NCBI GenBank assembly: GCA_051881695.1 | Contig: JBJEQJ010000024.1 | Span: forward strand, 1 to 64,000 | DNA: 64,000 nucleotides | Direction: 5' to 3' | DNA from: CAYJFG01 sp051881695 | Lineage (GTDB): Bacteria > Bacillota > Clostridia > Oscillospirales > Acutalibacteraceae | Shown here: in pieces, positions 17,262-26,678 of the stretch | How the letters are laid out: each line of letters opens with the position of its first letter | Position numbering within the stretch: position 1 is the first letter of the stretch | The notes under the pieces: model-generated | Seen by the model: the letters and a program-made list of their open reading frames with translations, nothing else | Told to the model about the DNA's origin: nothing | The model's database searches: none | Made by a program: the position numbers and the translations under genes

Positions 17262-19091
17262 TCAACCGTGAAAATATTTATACACCGCCGCTGCTGCAGC
17301 GCTGTTCATCTTAGGCGCCTTTTCAAGCTCTTCAAGATCGGCAAGCTGAATATTACTTATTGTTCCGAAATGCTTAAGCAAGGCTTTGGCGCGCTGTACT
17401 CCGATTCCGTCTATCTCTGTAAGAGAACTTTTAAAGGCATTTTTGCTTCTTGTCTGCCTGTGATAGCCGATAGCAAAGCGGTGCACCTCATCCTGAATAG
17501 AAGAAACCAGCGTAAAAGCCTTTCGCTTGTAGGTTATTGAAATTTCTCCTCCGCCGCCTGTTATTGCCCTTGTTTTGTGCTTGTTGTCCTTTACCATACC
17601 AAACAGCGGTATTTCAATGCCTCTTTGACTTAGTATCGGCTCAACTGACGACACATGCCCCTTGCCGCCGTCAAGCAGAATTAAATCCGGTAAACGAGCA
17701 AAGCCCTCGTCCTCCTTATCCTTCAGCTTTTCATATTCGTCAAGCCGCCTGCTTATAACCTCCTGCATAGACGCATAGTCGTCCTGCCCGTCAAAGCCTT
17801 TTATCTTAAATTTTCTGTATGCGCTTTTAAGCGGACGTCCGTTTTTAAACACAACCATTCCTGCTACGTTTTCACTTCCTGCAAGGTTTGAAATATCGTA
17901 CGCTTCAATATATACCGGCACCTTGTCAAGACCCAAAAGCTCCGCAAGCTCATCAAGAGCAGACGCCTCAGCCCCTGTTATTCCTTTGTGCTGTGCAAGA
18001 CGTTCGGCGGCGTTTTTCTTGCACATATTTACAAGCTGAAGCTGTTCTCCCTTTTGCGGAACGGTAATGTACACCTTTCTTCCGCTTTTTTCCGAAAGCC
18101 AAAGCTCTAAGGTCTGCATATCCTCCGCATCTCCGTCAAGCGTTACTCTCTTGGGAATTTCACTGCGTATAGAATAATACTGCGTAATAAATTCTGCCCT
18201 TGCTGTGTTAGGCTCGCCTACATCTGAAAGAATAAAATGCTCCCTGTCAAAAAGCTTGCCGTCTTTAAAACGAAACACCTCAAAGCAGGCGCTTGTTTTG
18301 TCGCGCACAAGCGCAATTACATCCTGCTCCTTAACCTTATTTGCCACAACCTTCTGGCGTTCCTTCATACGCTTAACAGCTGTTATTCTGTCCCTTATTT
18401 TTGCTGCACGCTCATATTCGGTATTTTCCGCCGCTTCGTTCATCTTCTGCGTCAGGTCCTTTATGGAAACAGAGCTGCCGCCCTTTAAAAACTCAACTGC
18501 CTCCTCAAAAACCTCATTGTACTCTTTATTGGACACCTTACCCGAGCAGGGCGCCATACACTGCTTGATATGATAATTAAGGCACGGTCTTGTTTTGCCT
18601 ATATCCTGCGGGAACTTTTTATTACAGCTTGGCAGCTTAAAAATCTTCTGTGCCTCGTCCACTGCATTTTTAACATAGTAGCTGCTGTTATACGGACCTA
18701 TATACTCTGCATTGTCGTCCGCCTTTTGCTTAGCCTCGGAGATTTTAGGCCACTTTTCTTTAGTAATTTTTATATAGCTGTAGCCCTTGTCATCCTTTAA
18801 AAGTATATTGTATTTTGGGGTGTGCTGTTTTATAAGACTGCATTCAAGAATAAGCGCTTCAAATTCGCTGTCTGTAATTATATAATCAAAGGTGTTTACG
18901 TTTTCTACCATTCTGCGAACCTTTTGGGCGTGATTATTCTGCGAACCGAAATACTGGCTGACTCTGTTTTTTAAAGCCTTAGCCTTGCCTATATATATAA
19001 TTCCGTCGCTTTTGTCGCGCATTATATATACGCCGGGCGAAAGCGGCAGCTTCATAGCCTTTTCTCTCAGCTCTTTCAATTTTTCGTTCAT
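17262..19091 (-). CDS. uvrC: Excinuclease ABC subunit C (UvrC)
   Basis: Nucleotide-excision repair nuclease that cuts on both sides of a lesion held by UvrB. In order: N-terminal GIY-YIG domain (PGVYIMRDKSDGIIYIGKAK), a cysteine patch around CNKKF and CMAPCSG, the UVR domain (about residues 205-240), the RNase H-like C-terminal nuclease (YDISNLAGSENVAGMVVF, LILLDGGKGHVSS), and tandem HhH (LTEIDGIGVQRAKALLKHFG). Length 609 aa is normal. The ribosome site is modest (GTGGTGATAAG). Confidence 0.97.
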   Translation of the reverse strand: MNEKLKELREKAMKLPLSPGVYIMRDKSDGIIYIGKAKALKNRVSQYFGSQNNHAQKVRRMVENVNTFDYIITDSEFEALILECSLIKQHTPKYNILLKDDKGYSYIKITKEKWPKISEAKQKADDNAEYIGPYNSSYYVKNAVDEAQKIFKLPSCNKKFPQDIGKTRPCLNYHIKQCMAPCSGKVSNKEYNEVFEEAVEFLKGGSSVSIKDLTQKMNEAAENTEYERAAKIRDRITAVKRMKERQKVVANKVKEQDVIALVRDKTSACFEVFRFKDGKLFDREHFILSDVGEPNTARAEFITQYYSIRSEIPKRVTLDGDAEDMQTLELWLSEKSGRKVYITVPQKGEQLQLVNMCKKNAAERLAQHKGITGAEASALDELAELLGLDKVPVYIEAYDISNLAGSENVAGMVVFKNGRPLKSAYRKFKIKGFDGQDDYASMQEVISRRLDEYEKLKDKEDEGFARLPDLILLDGGKGHVSSVEPILSQRGIEIPLFGMVKDNKHKTRAITGGGGEISITYKRKAFTLVSSIQDEVHRFAIGYHRQTRSKNAFKSSLTEIDGIGVQRAKALLKHFGTISNIQLADLEELEKAPKMNSAAAAAVYKYFHG

Positions 19092-19111
19092 CTTATCACC
19101 ACAATGTCTTT

Positions 19112-19143
19112 TAATAAAAACAGGCGGAGTATATTACTCCGCC
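19112..19143 (-). terminator. Terminator between HPr and uvrC
   Basis: GGCGGAGT and ACTCCGCC arms form a near-perfect palindrome (19123-19143), followed on the minus strand by CTGTTTTTATT. It separates the HPr transcript from uvrC. Confidence 0.8.
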
Positions 19144-19186
19144 AAACAATATCTATATAAACGTGAAAAGCCAAGCTGAATTTTTA

Positions 19187-19450
19187 TTACTCTGCAAAGC
19201 CGGATTCTACCAGCTTAACCAAATCGTTTACAGCTCCCTCTTCGTCCGAGCCGTCAGCAATAATTCTGATTGATGTGCCGCCTACAATACCTAAAGATAA
19301 AACGCCGAGCAAGCTTTTTGCATTTACTCTTCTCTCTTCTTTTTCTACCCAAATAGAAGATTTGTACTCATTTGCTTTCTGAATAAAAAATGTTGCCGGT
19401 CTTGCATGAAGACCTACTTGATTTTGAACCTCTACATCTTTAACGAACAT
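19187..19450 (-). CDS. ptsH: Phosphocarrier protein HPr
   Basis: Small PTS phosphocarrier and regulator. The 87 residues hold the phosphorylatable histidine in NQVGLHARPATFF and the regulatory serine in NAKSLLGVLSLGI. Having both sites makes HPr rather than Crh the better call. The gene has its own promoter and terminator, with no ptsI next to it. Confidence 0.93.
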   Translation of the reverse strand: MFVKDVEVQNQVGLHARPATFFIQKANEYKSSIWVEKEERRVNAKSLLGVLSLGIVGGTSIRIIADGSDEEGAVNDLVKLVESGFAE

Positions 19451-19534
19451 AATCTAACCTCTCCTATTATTAAAGTTTCAAATTATAGCCAACAGAATAA
19501 CAGGCTTTTCCGCCATTTCTTTTTAATAGTTATT

Positions 19535-19562
19535 ATTATATCACAAAGAACCTCAAGGTCAA
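19535..19562 (-). promoter_or_regulatory. Promoter of ptsH
   Basis: TTGACC (19557-19562), 16-bp spacer, then TATAAT (19535-19540) preceded by TG (extended -10), minus strand. Confidence 0.75.
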
Positions 19563-19716
19563 CACTATTTTACAAAATTCAGTTTGATGAACTATTTGCA
19601 ATTATGGAACACCTTTGATTATTATGCATATTACCTAAATTTTTGTTTGGAATTTGTTATTGACACACAGTCATAATTTCCGCTAAAGAATTTTAACCTC
19701 ATCATAACACAAAAAA

Positions 19717-20433
19717 CTACAAATAACGCTTTTTTTCATCCTCTGTTAATTCTGCCGTTTTCAGCATATCCGGCCTTTTGTTTTTTGTGCGGATGAGCGA
19801 CTGTTCTCGCCGCCATTTTGCAATATTTGCGTGATGCCCGGAAATCAGTACTTCTGGCACCTGCCTGCCTCTCCAATCTGCGGGTCGAGTATACTGTGGG
19901 TATTCAAGCAAGCCGCTGTAATGGCTTTCTTCTGTAAAGCACAGCTCGTCTGACAGCACACCCGGTACCATCCTTGCAACAGCGTCGGCAAGCACCAATG
20001 CAGGCAGCTCTCCGCCTGTTAAAACAAAGTCGCCTAAAGAAATTTCTTCATCTACATATTCTTCAATTACTCTTTCGTCTACGCCCTCGTAATGACCGCA
20101 CAATATACATATGCTTTCCATTTGGGCAAGTTCCTTTATTCTTTTTTGAGTAAGCGTCTTCCCTTGAGGCGACATATAAATCAGATGGGGCTTTTGGGGA
20201 GCCTTTTTACATATATCCTCATAGCAAAGCGCAATAGGTTCTGCCATCATAAGCATACCCATTCCTCCGCCAAAGGGTGCGTCATCCACTCTGTTGTGCT
20301 TGTCAAAAGCATAATCACGAAGCTGGTGACAGCGTATCTCTATAATATTATTTTTTCTTGCCCTGCCGATTATACTTTGTGACAGCACATTTTCGCACAT
20401 TTCGGGGAAAAGAGTAATTATGTCAATCCTCAT
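19717..20433 (-). CDS. trmD: tRNA (guanine-N1)-methyltransferase TrmD
   Basis: SPOUT methyltransferase that makes m1G37 in tRNAs. The product starts MRIDIITLFPEM and contains DAPFGGGMGMLMM, ILCGHYEGVDERVIE, EISLGDFVLTGGELPALVLADAVAR (deep trefoil knot) and YTRPADWRGRQVPEVLISGHH. Start ATG 20433 overlaps the end of rimM by 11 nt; a TTG two codons upstream is less likely. Usual rimM-trmD pairing; rplS is not next to it here. Confidence 0.97.
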   Translation of the reverse strand: MRIDIITLFPEMCENVLSQSIIGRARKNNIIEIRCHQLRDYAFDKHNRVDDAPFGGGMGMLMMAEPIALCYEDICKKAPQKPHLIYMSPQGKTLTQKRIKELAQMESICILCGHYEGVDERVIEEYVDEEISLGDFVLTGGELPALVLADAVARMVPGVLSDELCFTEESHYSGLLEYPQYTRPADWRGRQVPEVLISGHHANIAKWRREQSLIRTKNKRPDMLKTAELTEDEKKRYL

Positions 20434-20935
20434 CGTCAAAAAGTCCTTTCATCGGCTTTATCAGAACAGCTCCGCCCAAAACGTCTGTTTTTATCACAAC
20501 ATCGTCAATTACCGGAATTAAGAAAGTTTTATTTTCACTGTCCTTTATTTCGTACACATCATTAGCTCCTGTTTTAAATACATCGGTAACAATGCCGTAT
20601 TTTTCTTTTGTTTTCTCGTCAATTACGCTTAAGCCTATAATATCCTGGATAAAATACTCCTCTTCCTCCAGTTGTGCATCGTCCCTGTTAATGTACAGTA
20701 TCTTTCCTCTCAGCTCGTCTGCCTGCTCTACCGTATCTATCCCCTTTATTTTTACAAGCGCAATTCTTTTATGCGGCTTTGACTTAACGCTTACGCTTTT
20801 TTTGCCGTTGTCAAAATAAAGAGTATTAAACGAGCAGAAAAATTCAAGCGTATCGCACCATATGTCAACACGCAAATCTCCCTTTAAGCCGTGAGTACCG
20901 ACTATTTTACCAACCTCTAAATATTGCTTAAGCAT
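20423..20935 (-). CDS. rimM: 16S rRNA processing protein RimM
   Basis: Assembly factor that binds S19 in the 30S head. The 170-residue product begins YLEVGKIVGTHGLKGDLRV and has the PRC-barrel part EEYFIQDIIGLSVID and the FLIPVIDDVVIKTD ending. AGAGGAG precedes the ATG. It starts only 17 bp after the LicD fusion gene on the same strand, without a terminator between, so it probably shares that transcript. Confidence 0.95.
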   Translation of the reverse strand: MLKQYLEVGKIVGTHGLKGDLRVDIWCDTLEFFCSFNTLYFDNGKKSVSVKSKPHKRIALVKIKGIDTVEQADELRGKILYINRDDAQLEEEEYFIQDIIGLSVIDEKTKEKYGIVTDVFKTGANDVYEIKDSENKTFLIPVIDDVVIKTDVLGGAVLIKPMKGLFDDED

Positions 20936-20952
20936 ATATGCGCTCCTCTATA

Positions 20953-22920
20953 TTATTCCTTTTCGCTTTTTTCAGCCTTTTCTTTCTTTTCAGCGTTTAA
21001 TTTCACAACCCTTTGAGTTATATCGCTTTTTCTCGGTCTTTTATAATGGGCGTACTCGCCTAAGTCCATAACAACTATTGAGTGACTGTTTTTTCTGGCA
21101 CTTGCAATCACCATATCGTTATAGTTGCCGTAAAGATATTTCAAATAATTATCGTATTCCTTAGGAATCGGAAATCTGTAGCCCTCGAAATCCCAGTAAA
21201 TTACATCCTTTAAGTATTCCTTGGGAAAATCTCCCTTATACACATTTCTGCCCATTCCATCATAAAGATATTTTGCATCCTTTTTATCCTTAAACCATTT
21301 AAGGCATTTGTACTGCAGCTTTTCACAAACAGACATAGGCAGTATTTTTTTTAGCACATTTGCAAAACCGGACTGCACCTTGTTTTTATTATTGATTTTT
21401 CTGTTGTACCACTTATTAAAAACAAGAGAGCGTGTGAGCAAGGTGAGCTGTAAATGTATTTTCCTGCCGATAGCAGAGTTTGCGGTATTATCATGAGAAA
21501 GCACGTCAAAAAAGACACCGTTATGCACATTTAAATGCTTTGAAGTCCACTTTGTAGCAAAAAAAGTATTGTCAAGCCTGAGCTTTGTAAAAACGCAGTG
21601 GTTTTGCGGGTCTGTATCTGCTGTGTGCAGGGTAACTCCCTTTGGAAGCTCGCTTTGCACAACAGACAGAAATTTATCATAGTCCTCTCTCAGCATCATA
21701 ACGTCTGCATCGTCATCCCACGGAATGAAACCATGGTGTCTTATTGCGCCAAGCAGAGTACCGCCGGCGAGAAAATATTTTATATTATGCTTTTTGCATA
21801 TTCTGTCTATCTCAAGCAGATAACCAAGCAGAATATTCTGAATAATTCTTAGCTTGCCCTGGTAGGAATCGTCAAATACAAAAATGCCCTCGGAGTCCTT
21901 TAAGGATTTTACCGTAAGCTGTATTGCGTCTTCAAGGGTCACTCTCGGCTTACAGCCGAAGGCCATTATCTTCTGATTATTCATAGCCGCACCGTAGCAT
22001 GGGTCTTTTTCGCTGTACTCAAGCGTTACCTTTGTATCGTCCGGAAAAAGGTCGTGAAGCATAGCACAAAGCATACCTGTAGATACTGTGGACTTTTTGC
22101 CGACAACATTATACACTGTATTGGCTTTAAGCGTTGTAAGACTGCTGTAAACTGCGTTTAACACATCACTTATATATACAAAAGAATATTTATTTTTGCT
22201 GTTAATAAGCGTATATTCCTTACCCGACGCAACAGCCGAAAACAAGTCTGTAATTATGCTGTCGTCAAAGCCTATGTATGCACCCAGAATGATAGCTGTA
22301 CGCAAAACTACATAGCTGTATTTCCCTTGCCTTGCGTATGAAGCGCACAGGCTTTCTATAGTATTTATAAGCTCAAATTCAAACGACGAGGCTCGTGAAA
22401 AATCTGCCGTGCCGTTTTCAAATTCGCTTATAACTACACTGCGCTCAACAATGCCGTAGCTCCTGTAGTCAGACAGCAAAACAAACCTTTCTGCTTTCAT
22501 TTCTTCTGCAAGGCTCAGTATCCTTTTTGTAAGGCTTACCTGCTCAAAGAAGAATTCCGGGCTTTGTGTAAGACTTTTATTGCAACAGCCAGTGTAGATA
22601 ACAAAATCTGTCTTTACGTCTGTGTTTTCGTTTTCAAGCTGAGAAAGAGTAAAAAACTTAAAATCTTCTCTCTTTAAAAGCAGTTTAATATTCTGCGACA
22701 AAGCGGAGCTGTCACAGCCGACGTAAATAATCTGCATATTAAGTTTGTGTAAATCGTTTGAGGCAAAAAGAGAATACAAAACACAGCGGTCGAATGCTTC
22801 GTTACCGCCTGCAACCGTAACAGTTTTATTTTTAAGCCCGGAGGACGGGAATTTTTTCTGCATTGCCGGGAAAGCAGCCCAGTCGTACTCAAATTCGTTC
22901 AACAAATCTTTAAGCGCCAT
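20953..22920 (-). CDS. Fusion of a degenerate SDR/epimerase domain and a LicD-family phosphotransferase
   Basis: About 655 residues. Residues 1 to about 340 align in layout with extended NAD-dependent epimerases, but the glycine-rich loop is degraded (TVTVAGGNEAFDRC in place of GxxGxxG) and the YxxxK catalytic pair is missing (SSFEFEL). Residues from about 375 form a LicD domain with YFLAGGTLLGAIRHHG, IPWDDDADVMM and a WDFEGYRFPIPKEYD ending, the nucleotidyltransferase-fold core that moves phosphocholine or polyol phosphate to glycans. The ATG at 22920 has GAGG at 9 nt; ATG 22926 is possible. Neighbours make surface polymer substrates. Confidence 0.8.
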   Translation of the reverse strand: MALKDLLNEFEYDWAAFPAMQKKFPSSGLKNKTVTVAGGNEAFDRCVLYSLFASNDLHKLNMQIIYVGCDSSALSQNIKLLLKREDFKFFTLSQLENENTDVKTDFVIYTGCCNKSLTQSPEFFFEQVSLTKRILSLAEEMKAERFVLLSDYRSYGIVERSVVISEFENGTADFSRASSFEFELINTIESLCASYARQGKYSYVVLRTAIILGAYIGFDDSIITDLFSAVASGKEYTLINSKNKYSFVYISDVLNAVYSSLTTLKANTVYNVVGKKSTVSTGMLCAMLHDLFPDDTKVTLEYSEKDPCYGAAMNNQKIMAFGCKPRVTLEDAIQLTVKSLKDSEGIFVFDDSYQGKLRIIQNILLGYLLEIDRICKKHNIKYFLAGGTLLGAIRHHGFIPWDDDADVMMLREDYDKFLSVVQSELPKGVTLHTADTDPQNHCVFTKLRLDNTFFATKWTSKHLNVHNGVFFDVLSHDNTANSAIGRKIHLQLTLLTRSLVFNKWYNRKINNKNKVQSGFANVLKKILPMSVCEKLQYKCLKWFKDKKDAKYLYDGMGRNVYKGDFPKEYLKDVIYWDFEGYRFPIPKEYDNYLKYLYGNYNDMVIASARKNSHSIVVMDLGEYAHYKRPRKSDITQRVVKLNAEKKEKAEKSEKE

Positions 22921-22931
22921 TTCCATCTACC

Positions 22932-24020
22932 TCACAGGTTATTTTGCAGTTCCACTATTTGTACAGCTTTAATTATTCCCTGTGTTAAATCCACCTTTGG
23001 CTCCCAGCCAAGGGAAATGAGTCTTTCGTTATTTAAAATTTCGGGCGTTGGCGAAAGCGGAGAACGCTGAGGCTCTGCCTCGTCCTCCTTGTTTGCAAAG
23101 CTTAGCTTTAAATTCCTTTCGGGAAATGCCTGCACCGCCGCCTTTGCAAAATCTCTTATAGTTACATTGGAATGTTTTGCGGAAATATTATACGGATATA
23201 CATCCTTGCCGCTTAAAAGTATTGTAAGCAGTGCGCTTGCGGTGTCTGTAACATAGCAGAAAGAACGATACGGTGCGCCGCTGCTTTTAAGCAGAATATC
23301 CTGTCCCTTTACAACATTTGCAATAAACTGCGCCCATACCCTGTCGTCGTCAAGGCTGGACGGGCCGTAAATATATGACGGTCTTGCAATTTTAACGCTT
23401 AAGCCCTTTTGCTTATTAAAGCAGGCGCACAGCGTTTCTGACGCACGCTTTCCCTGTGCGTAGCAATTTTTATATGACGTGTGGTCAAGATAACCTATAT
23501 CGGTCTCGTTTATAATCTCTTCATCGTTATGGAGCGTGCCGTAAACCTTCAGGCTGGACACAAAAAGAGTTGACGCGCTTTTAGATTTTTCTGCATATTC
23601 AAGCACCTTGTAGGTACCGGTAAGGTTTGCGTCAATTGTGCCTACGGGGTCGTTTTCAAAGAAATAAGCGCTTGCCTGGCTTGCGGCGTGTATAACGTAA
23701 TCTGCCTTTTCTTCAATGTTAATATCACTGCACACGTCCTGAACAACAAGCTTTAAATCATCTCTTTTTAAAAGCTCGCCAAAACGCTTTTCTGCCTTTT
23801 GTTTATTTCTTACAAGAGCAATAACCTTTATGCCGCTGTCATAAAGGTCATTTCTTATAAGTAATGCAGTTGTAAGGTAATATCCTATAAAGCCTGCCGC
23901 ACCTGTTAAAAGCAGTGTTTTATTATTAAGCTTTTCCCACTGTACGCTTTCAGCCTGTGCAACAGACAGAACATCCTCGTAAATATACGGATGAAGTAAG
24001 CTTTTGACATCAGATGCCAT
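22932..24020 (-). CDS. NAD-dependent epimerase/dehydratase (extended SDR)
   Basis: The 362-residue protein has an intact Rossmann loop TGAAGFIGYYL, the DVCSD and HAASQAS segments, a catalytic serine region VSSLKVYG, and YAQGKRASE as the YxxxK motif, so it should be active on a nucleotide sugar or sugar alcohol precursor. The substrate cannot be told. ATG 24020 follows AAGGAGGAG and overlaps the cytidylyltransferase stop by 11 nt. It stands where TarJ-type reductases sit in other ribitol operons and may provide the alditol or a modified sugar. Confidence 0.85.
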   Translation of the reverse strand: MASDVKSLLHPYIYEDVLSVAQAESVQWEKLNNKTLLLTGAAGFIGYYLTTALLIRNDLYDSGIKVIALVRNKQKAEKRFGELLKRDDLKLVVQDVCSDINIEEKADYVIHAASQASAYFFENDPVGTIDANLTGTYKVLEYAEKSKSASTLFVSSLKVYGTLHNDEEIINETDIGYLDHTSYKNCYAQGKRASETLCACFNKQKGLSVKIARPSYIYGPSSLDDDRVWAQFIANVVKGQDILLKSSGAPYRSFCYVTDTASALLTILLSGKDVYPYNISAKHSNVTIRDFAKAAVQAFPERNLKLSFANKEDEAEPQRSPLSPTPEILNNERLISLGWEPKVDLTQGIIKAVQIVELQNNL

Positions 24021-24747
24021 ATTCAAGCTCCTCCTTAGCAAAGTTTTTGAAGTTGCGGTAATAGAAATAAGCACGCAGGAAGCGCAGGTCCTCAGGAGTT
24101 GTCGCCTTTATGTTATCTCTGTCGCCTATAAAGATATTTACCTTTTCGCCAAGCTCAATTAAAAGCTCACTGCTGGAAATAGGGTTGGTTATTCCTCTTC
24201 TTTCAGCTTCGTCATGCGCCCACATAATCTTTCTCATAGTATATCCCTGCGGCGCCTGAGTAATGAACATCTCTCCTCTGGGCATACTCTTTGAGCAGGT
24301 TTGACCGTCCGGACTTGACAAAACGGAATCTATACTGGGCGTTACGGGAACTGCCGTTTCGTATGTTCTGGCAGTAGCTATACAGTCGGATATAAGCTTT
24401 TCAGACAAAAGGGGTCTGACGCCGTCGCAAATTAATACAATATCATCCGGCAGAGCAGTTTTGTTGATTTCTACAAGTCCGTTATGGATTGAACCGTGAC
24501 CGTTTGCTCCGCCCTTAACTATTGATTTTACCTTTGTTATATTATGCTTTATTACAAGCCTTTTAAGCTCGTCAATCCAGCTTTCAAGGCAGGATACCAC
24601 TATCTCATCCACTTGGCTGTGATTTTGAAAATTCTCAAGCGTTCTTATAATAATCGGCTTACCGCCAACCTCAAGAAACTGCTTTGGAATATCGACGGAT
24701 TTCATTCTTGCACCGACGCCGCCGGCAAAAATCATTGCAGATACCAT
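24010..24747 (-). CDS. IspD/TarI-family cytidylyltransferase
   Basis: Makes CDP-linked polyol or methylerythritol from CTP. Motifs: FAGGVGARM, PKQFLEVGGKPII, DGVRPLLS (catalytic Asp), QAPQGY and the ISSSELLIELG region. Length 245 aa is standard. Its place between a TagH-type ATPase and an epimerase argues for CDP-alditol synthesis for a surface polymer rather than isoprenoid synthesis. A second, clearer TarI lies at 54843-55556. Confidence 0.85.
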   Translation of the reverse strand: MVSAMIFAGGVGARMKSVDIPKQFLEVGGKPIIIRTLENFQNHSQVDEIVVSCLESWIDELKRLVIKHNITKVKSIVKGGANGHGSIHNGLVEINKTALPDDIVLICDGVRPLLSEKLISDCIATARTYETAVPVTPSIDSVLSSPDGQTCSKSMPRGEMFITQAPQGYTMRKIMWAHDEAERRGITNPISSSELLIELGEKVNIFIGDRDNIKATTPEDLRFLRAYFYYRNFKNFAKEELEYGI

Positions 24748-24812
24748 TAATAACCATTCCTTTCAATATTATCATAATTTATATATTGCGGATTCTATTA
24801 TTTTTCTTTGTG

Positions 24813-25544
24813 TTACTTTGCTTTATCCTCGGCATAAACTTTCAGCGCTTCGTCCACAGGTCCGTCGTAAATAAGTCTGCCCTTTTTCAGGTAGACTGCT
24901 CTGGGGCAAATTTCACGCACGCCCTCCATTGAGTGGCTTACAAAAAGCACCGTAACGCCGCTTTTGATTATTTCGTTTATTTTATCCTTGCACTTCTTTT
25001 TAAACTTTTTATCGCCCACGCTTAAAGCCTCGTCAACAACGAGAATATCGGGGTCTATATTTACATTGATGGCAAAGCCAAGGCGCATTTTCATACCGCT
25101 TGAGTATGTTCTTACAGGTTGGTCGATGTAGTCGCCAAGCTGTGCAAAGTCTATTATTTTTTCTTCAATCTGTGCTATATATTCATCCTTAAGACCGAGA
25201 ATATATCCTTTTAAATATATGTTTTCTCTGCCTGTCATCTCAAGCGAAAAGCCTGCTGTAAGCTCAAGCAGAGCCGCCACCTTGCCATGTACTGTTATTT
25301 CTCCCTCTGTAGGGAAGGTAACGCCCGTAATCATTTTAAGCAAGGTGGATTTTCCGGCTCCGTTATCGCCTATAATACCTACGGACTCGCCTTTTTTAAT
25401 CTCTAAATTAATATTTTGCAGTGCAAGGTGCTTTTTTGCATTTTTAGGTGTAAAAAACAGCGCCTTAAAGCGGTCTCTGTCTGTTTTGTAGAGAGTATAT
25501 TCTTTTGTAACATTTTCAAATATAATAATCGGTTCTTCAGCCAT
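24813..25544 (-). CDS. Polysaccharide/teichoic acid ABC exporter ATPase (TagH-like)
   Basis: ATP-binding subunit of an ABC-2 exporter. Walker A GDNGAGKSTLLK, the loop TVHGKVAALLELTAGF typical of O-antigen/teichoic acid ATPases, signature YSSGMKMRLGFA, Walker B ILVVDEALSVGD and H-loop SHSMEG are present. About 243 aa, without the C-terminal carbohydrate-binding extension. The ATG at 25544 is the likely start; an ATG four codons upstream touches the AAAGGA. Pairs with the permease just upstream. Confidence 0.92.
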   Translation of the reverse strand: MAEEPIIIFENVTKEYTLYKTDRDRFKALFFTPKNAKKHLALQNINLEIKKGESVGIIGDNGAGKSTLLKMITGVTFPTEGEITVHGKVAALLELTAGFSLEMTGRENIYLKGYILGLKDEYIAQIEEKIIDFAQLGDYIDQPVRTYSSGMKMRLGFAINVNIDPDILVVDEALSVGDKKFKKKCKDKINEIIKSGVTVLFVSHSMEGVREICPRAVYLKKGRLIYDGPVDEALKVYAEDKAK

Positions 25545-25611
25545 TATAATGACCATTCCTTTCGCTATGCTCAGAAAGATAATCAGCCGTGTGCAGATTT
25601 TAATTTCGGTA

Positions 25612-26436
25612 TTACAAAACGTCTGCAAGCTTCTTTCTTAAACGCTTGTAATTGAAAAGTCCGAGCACAAATAATACCACAAGCTCCGCAAAAAATATAC
25701 CAAGCTCCAGCGGATCTTCAAAAAACCATTTATTGTAGATAAATACGTTTCTGTATCCGTTTGCAAAGAAGTTTATAGGATTAAAGAGCATAAGCTTTTC
25801 AAGCCATCCTAAGTTTGCCGGCATATCATAGCTGTTGTATAAAATTCCCGACAACCAGAAAAGACCGGTCATAATGGAATTTATGGCGTTCTGGAAGTCT
25901 AAGCTGAACGCACACATAGGCGCCGTTGACCACGACAAAACAAGAAAGAAAGCAAACATAAGCGGACAGTACAGGAAAAACTGAAGGTTATATATGCTTG
26001 GACCTACGGCGAATAAAATATAAATATACATCAGAGCCGTTAAAAACAGATGTACAAACAGCTTTGAAACAGTTGTATACGTCATTATAGTAGAAACAGG
26101 AAAAGAAACCTTTGTAACAAACTGCCTGTTCTGCCTTATACATTTTGAGCCCTGCAATATACAGTCGCTCATAAAGAACCACGGAATAAAGCCGACCAGC
26201 ATAAAAATAAAACGGTCAAACTCAACTGTTGCGCCGTGAAGCTCTACAGCTACGTTGCCTGCGCTCCTGAGTCCTACAACAAAAGCAAACCAATAAACAA
26301 ACAGCGTAAACAGCGGTTTAACAGCCGCCCAAAGCGGACCGATAACTGCGCCCTTATAGGTTTTTATAAGTTCATTTTTTGCAAGCATAAATATCTGTCT
26401 GCCAAAGTGCCTGTGTTCCTTAAAAATAGAAAACAA
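25612..26436 (-). CDS. Polysaccharide/teichoic acid ABC exporter permease (TagG-like)
   Basis: ABC-2 type membrane subunit, 274 residues with six predicted membrane segments. The N-terminal amphipathic part LAKNELIKTYKGAVIGPLWA is typical of polysaccharide exporters, as is the aromatic ending before KRLRKKLADVL. The start is TTG at 26436, set by GGAGGG 10 nt upstream. First gene of the polymer operon, with a weak promoter-like TTGACA about 140 bp upstream. Confidence 0.9.
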   Translation of the reverse strand: MFSIFKEHRHFGRQIFMLAKNELIKTYKGAVIGPLWAAVKPLFTLFVYWFAFVVGLRSAGNVAVELHGATVEFDRFIFMLVGFIPWFFMSDCILQGSKCIRQNRQFVTKVSFPVSTIMTYTTVSKLFVHLFLTALMYIYILFAVGPSIYNLQFFLYCPLMFAFFLVLSWSTAPMCAFSLDFQNAINSIMTGLFWLSGILYNSYDMPANLGWLEKLMLFNPINFFANGYRNVFIYNKWFFEDPLELGIFFAELVVLFVLGLFNYKRLRKKLADVL

Positions 26437-26678
26437 GGTGAAACCACCCTCCTGATTATGTACTTATACTAATCATTAATTAAACAAACAAAATATGCTC
26501 AAAAGCTTTTCAATTCTTCAACCAAGGATTAGTATTACTAAAACACTATCACCTTATTATTTTATATTTTTTTCGTAATTTGTCAATGAAAAAGCATATA
26601 TTTTGACATATATGACATATAAAAAGCGTTTTGAATGTATTTTACATAGGTTTTACATACTTGATTTCAAAATTAAAA
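26437..26678. other. Intergenic stretch upstream of the TagG-like gene
   Basis: AT-rich, no gene. On the minus strand TTGACA (26581-26586) is followed by AT-rich -10 candidates (TATAAA, AAAATA) at 14-17 bp. A palindrome TTAGTAATACTAA lies at about 26529-26541. The 109-bp repeat array starts at 26679. Confidence 0.45.
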
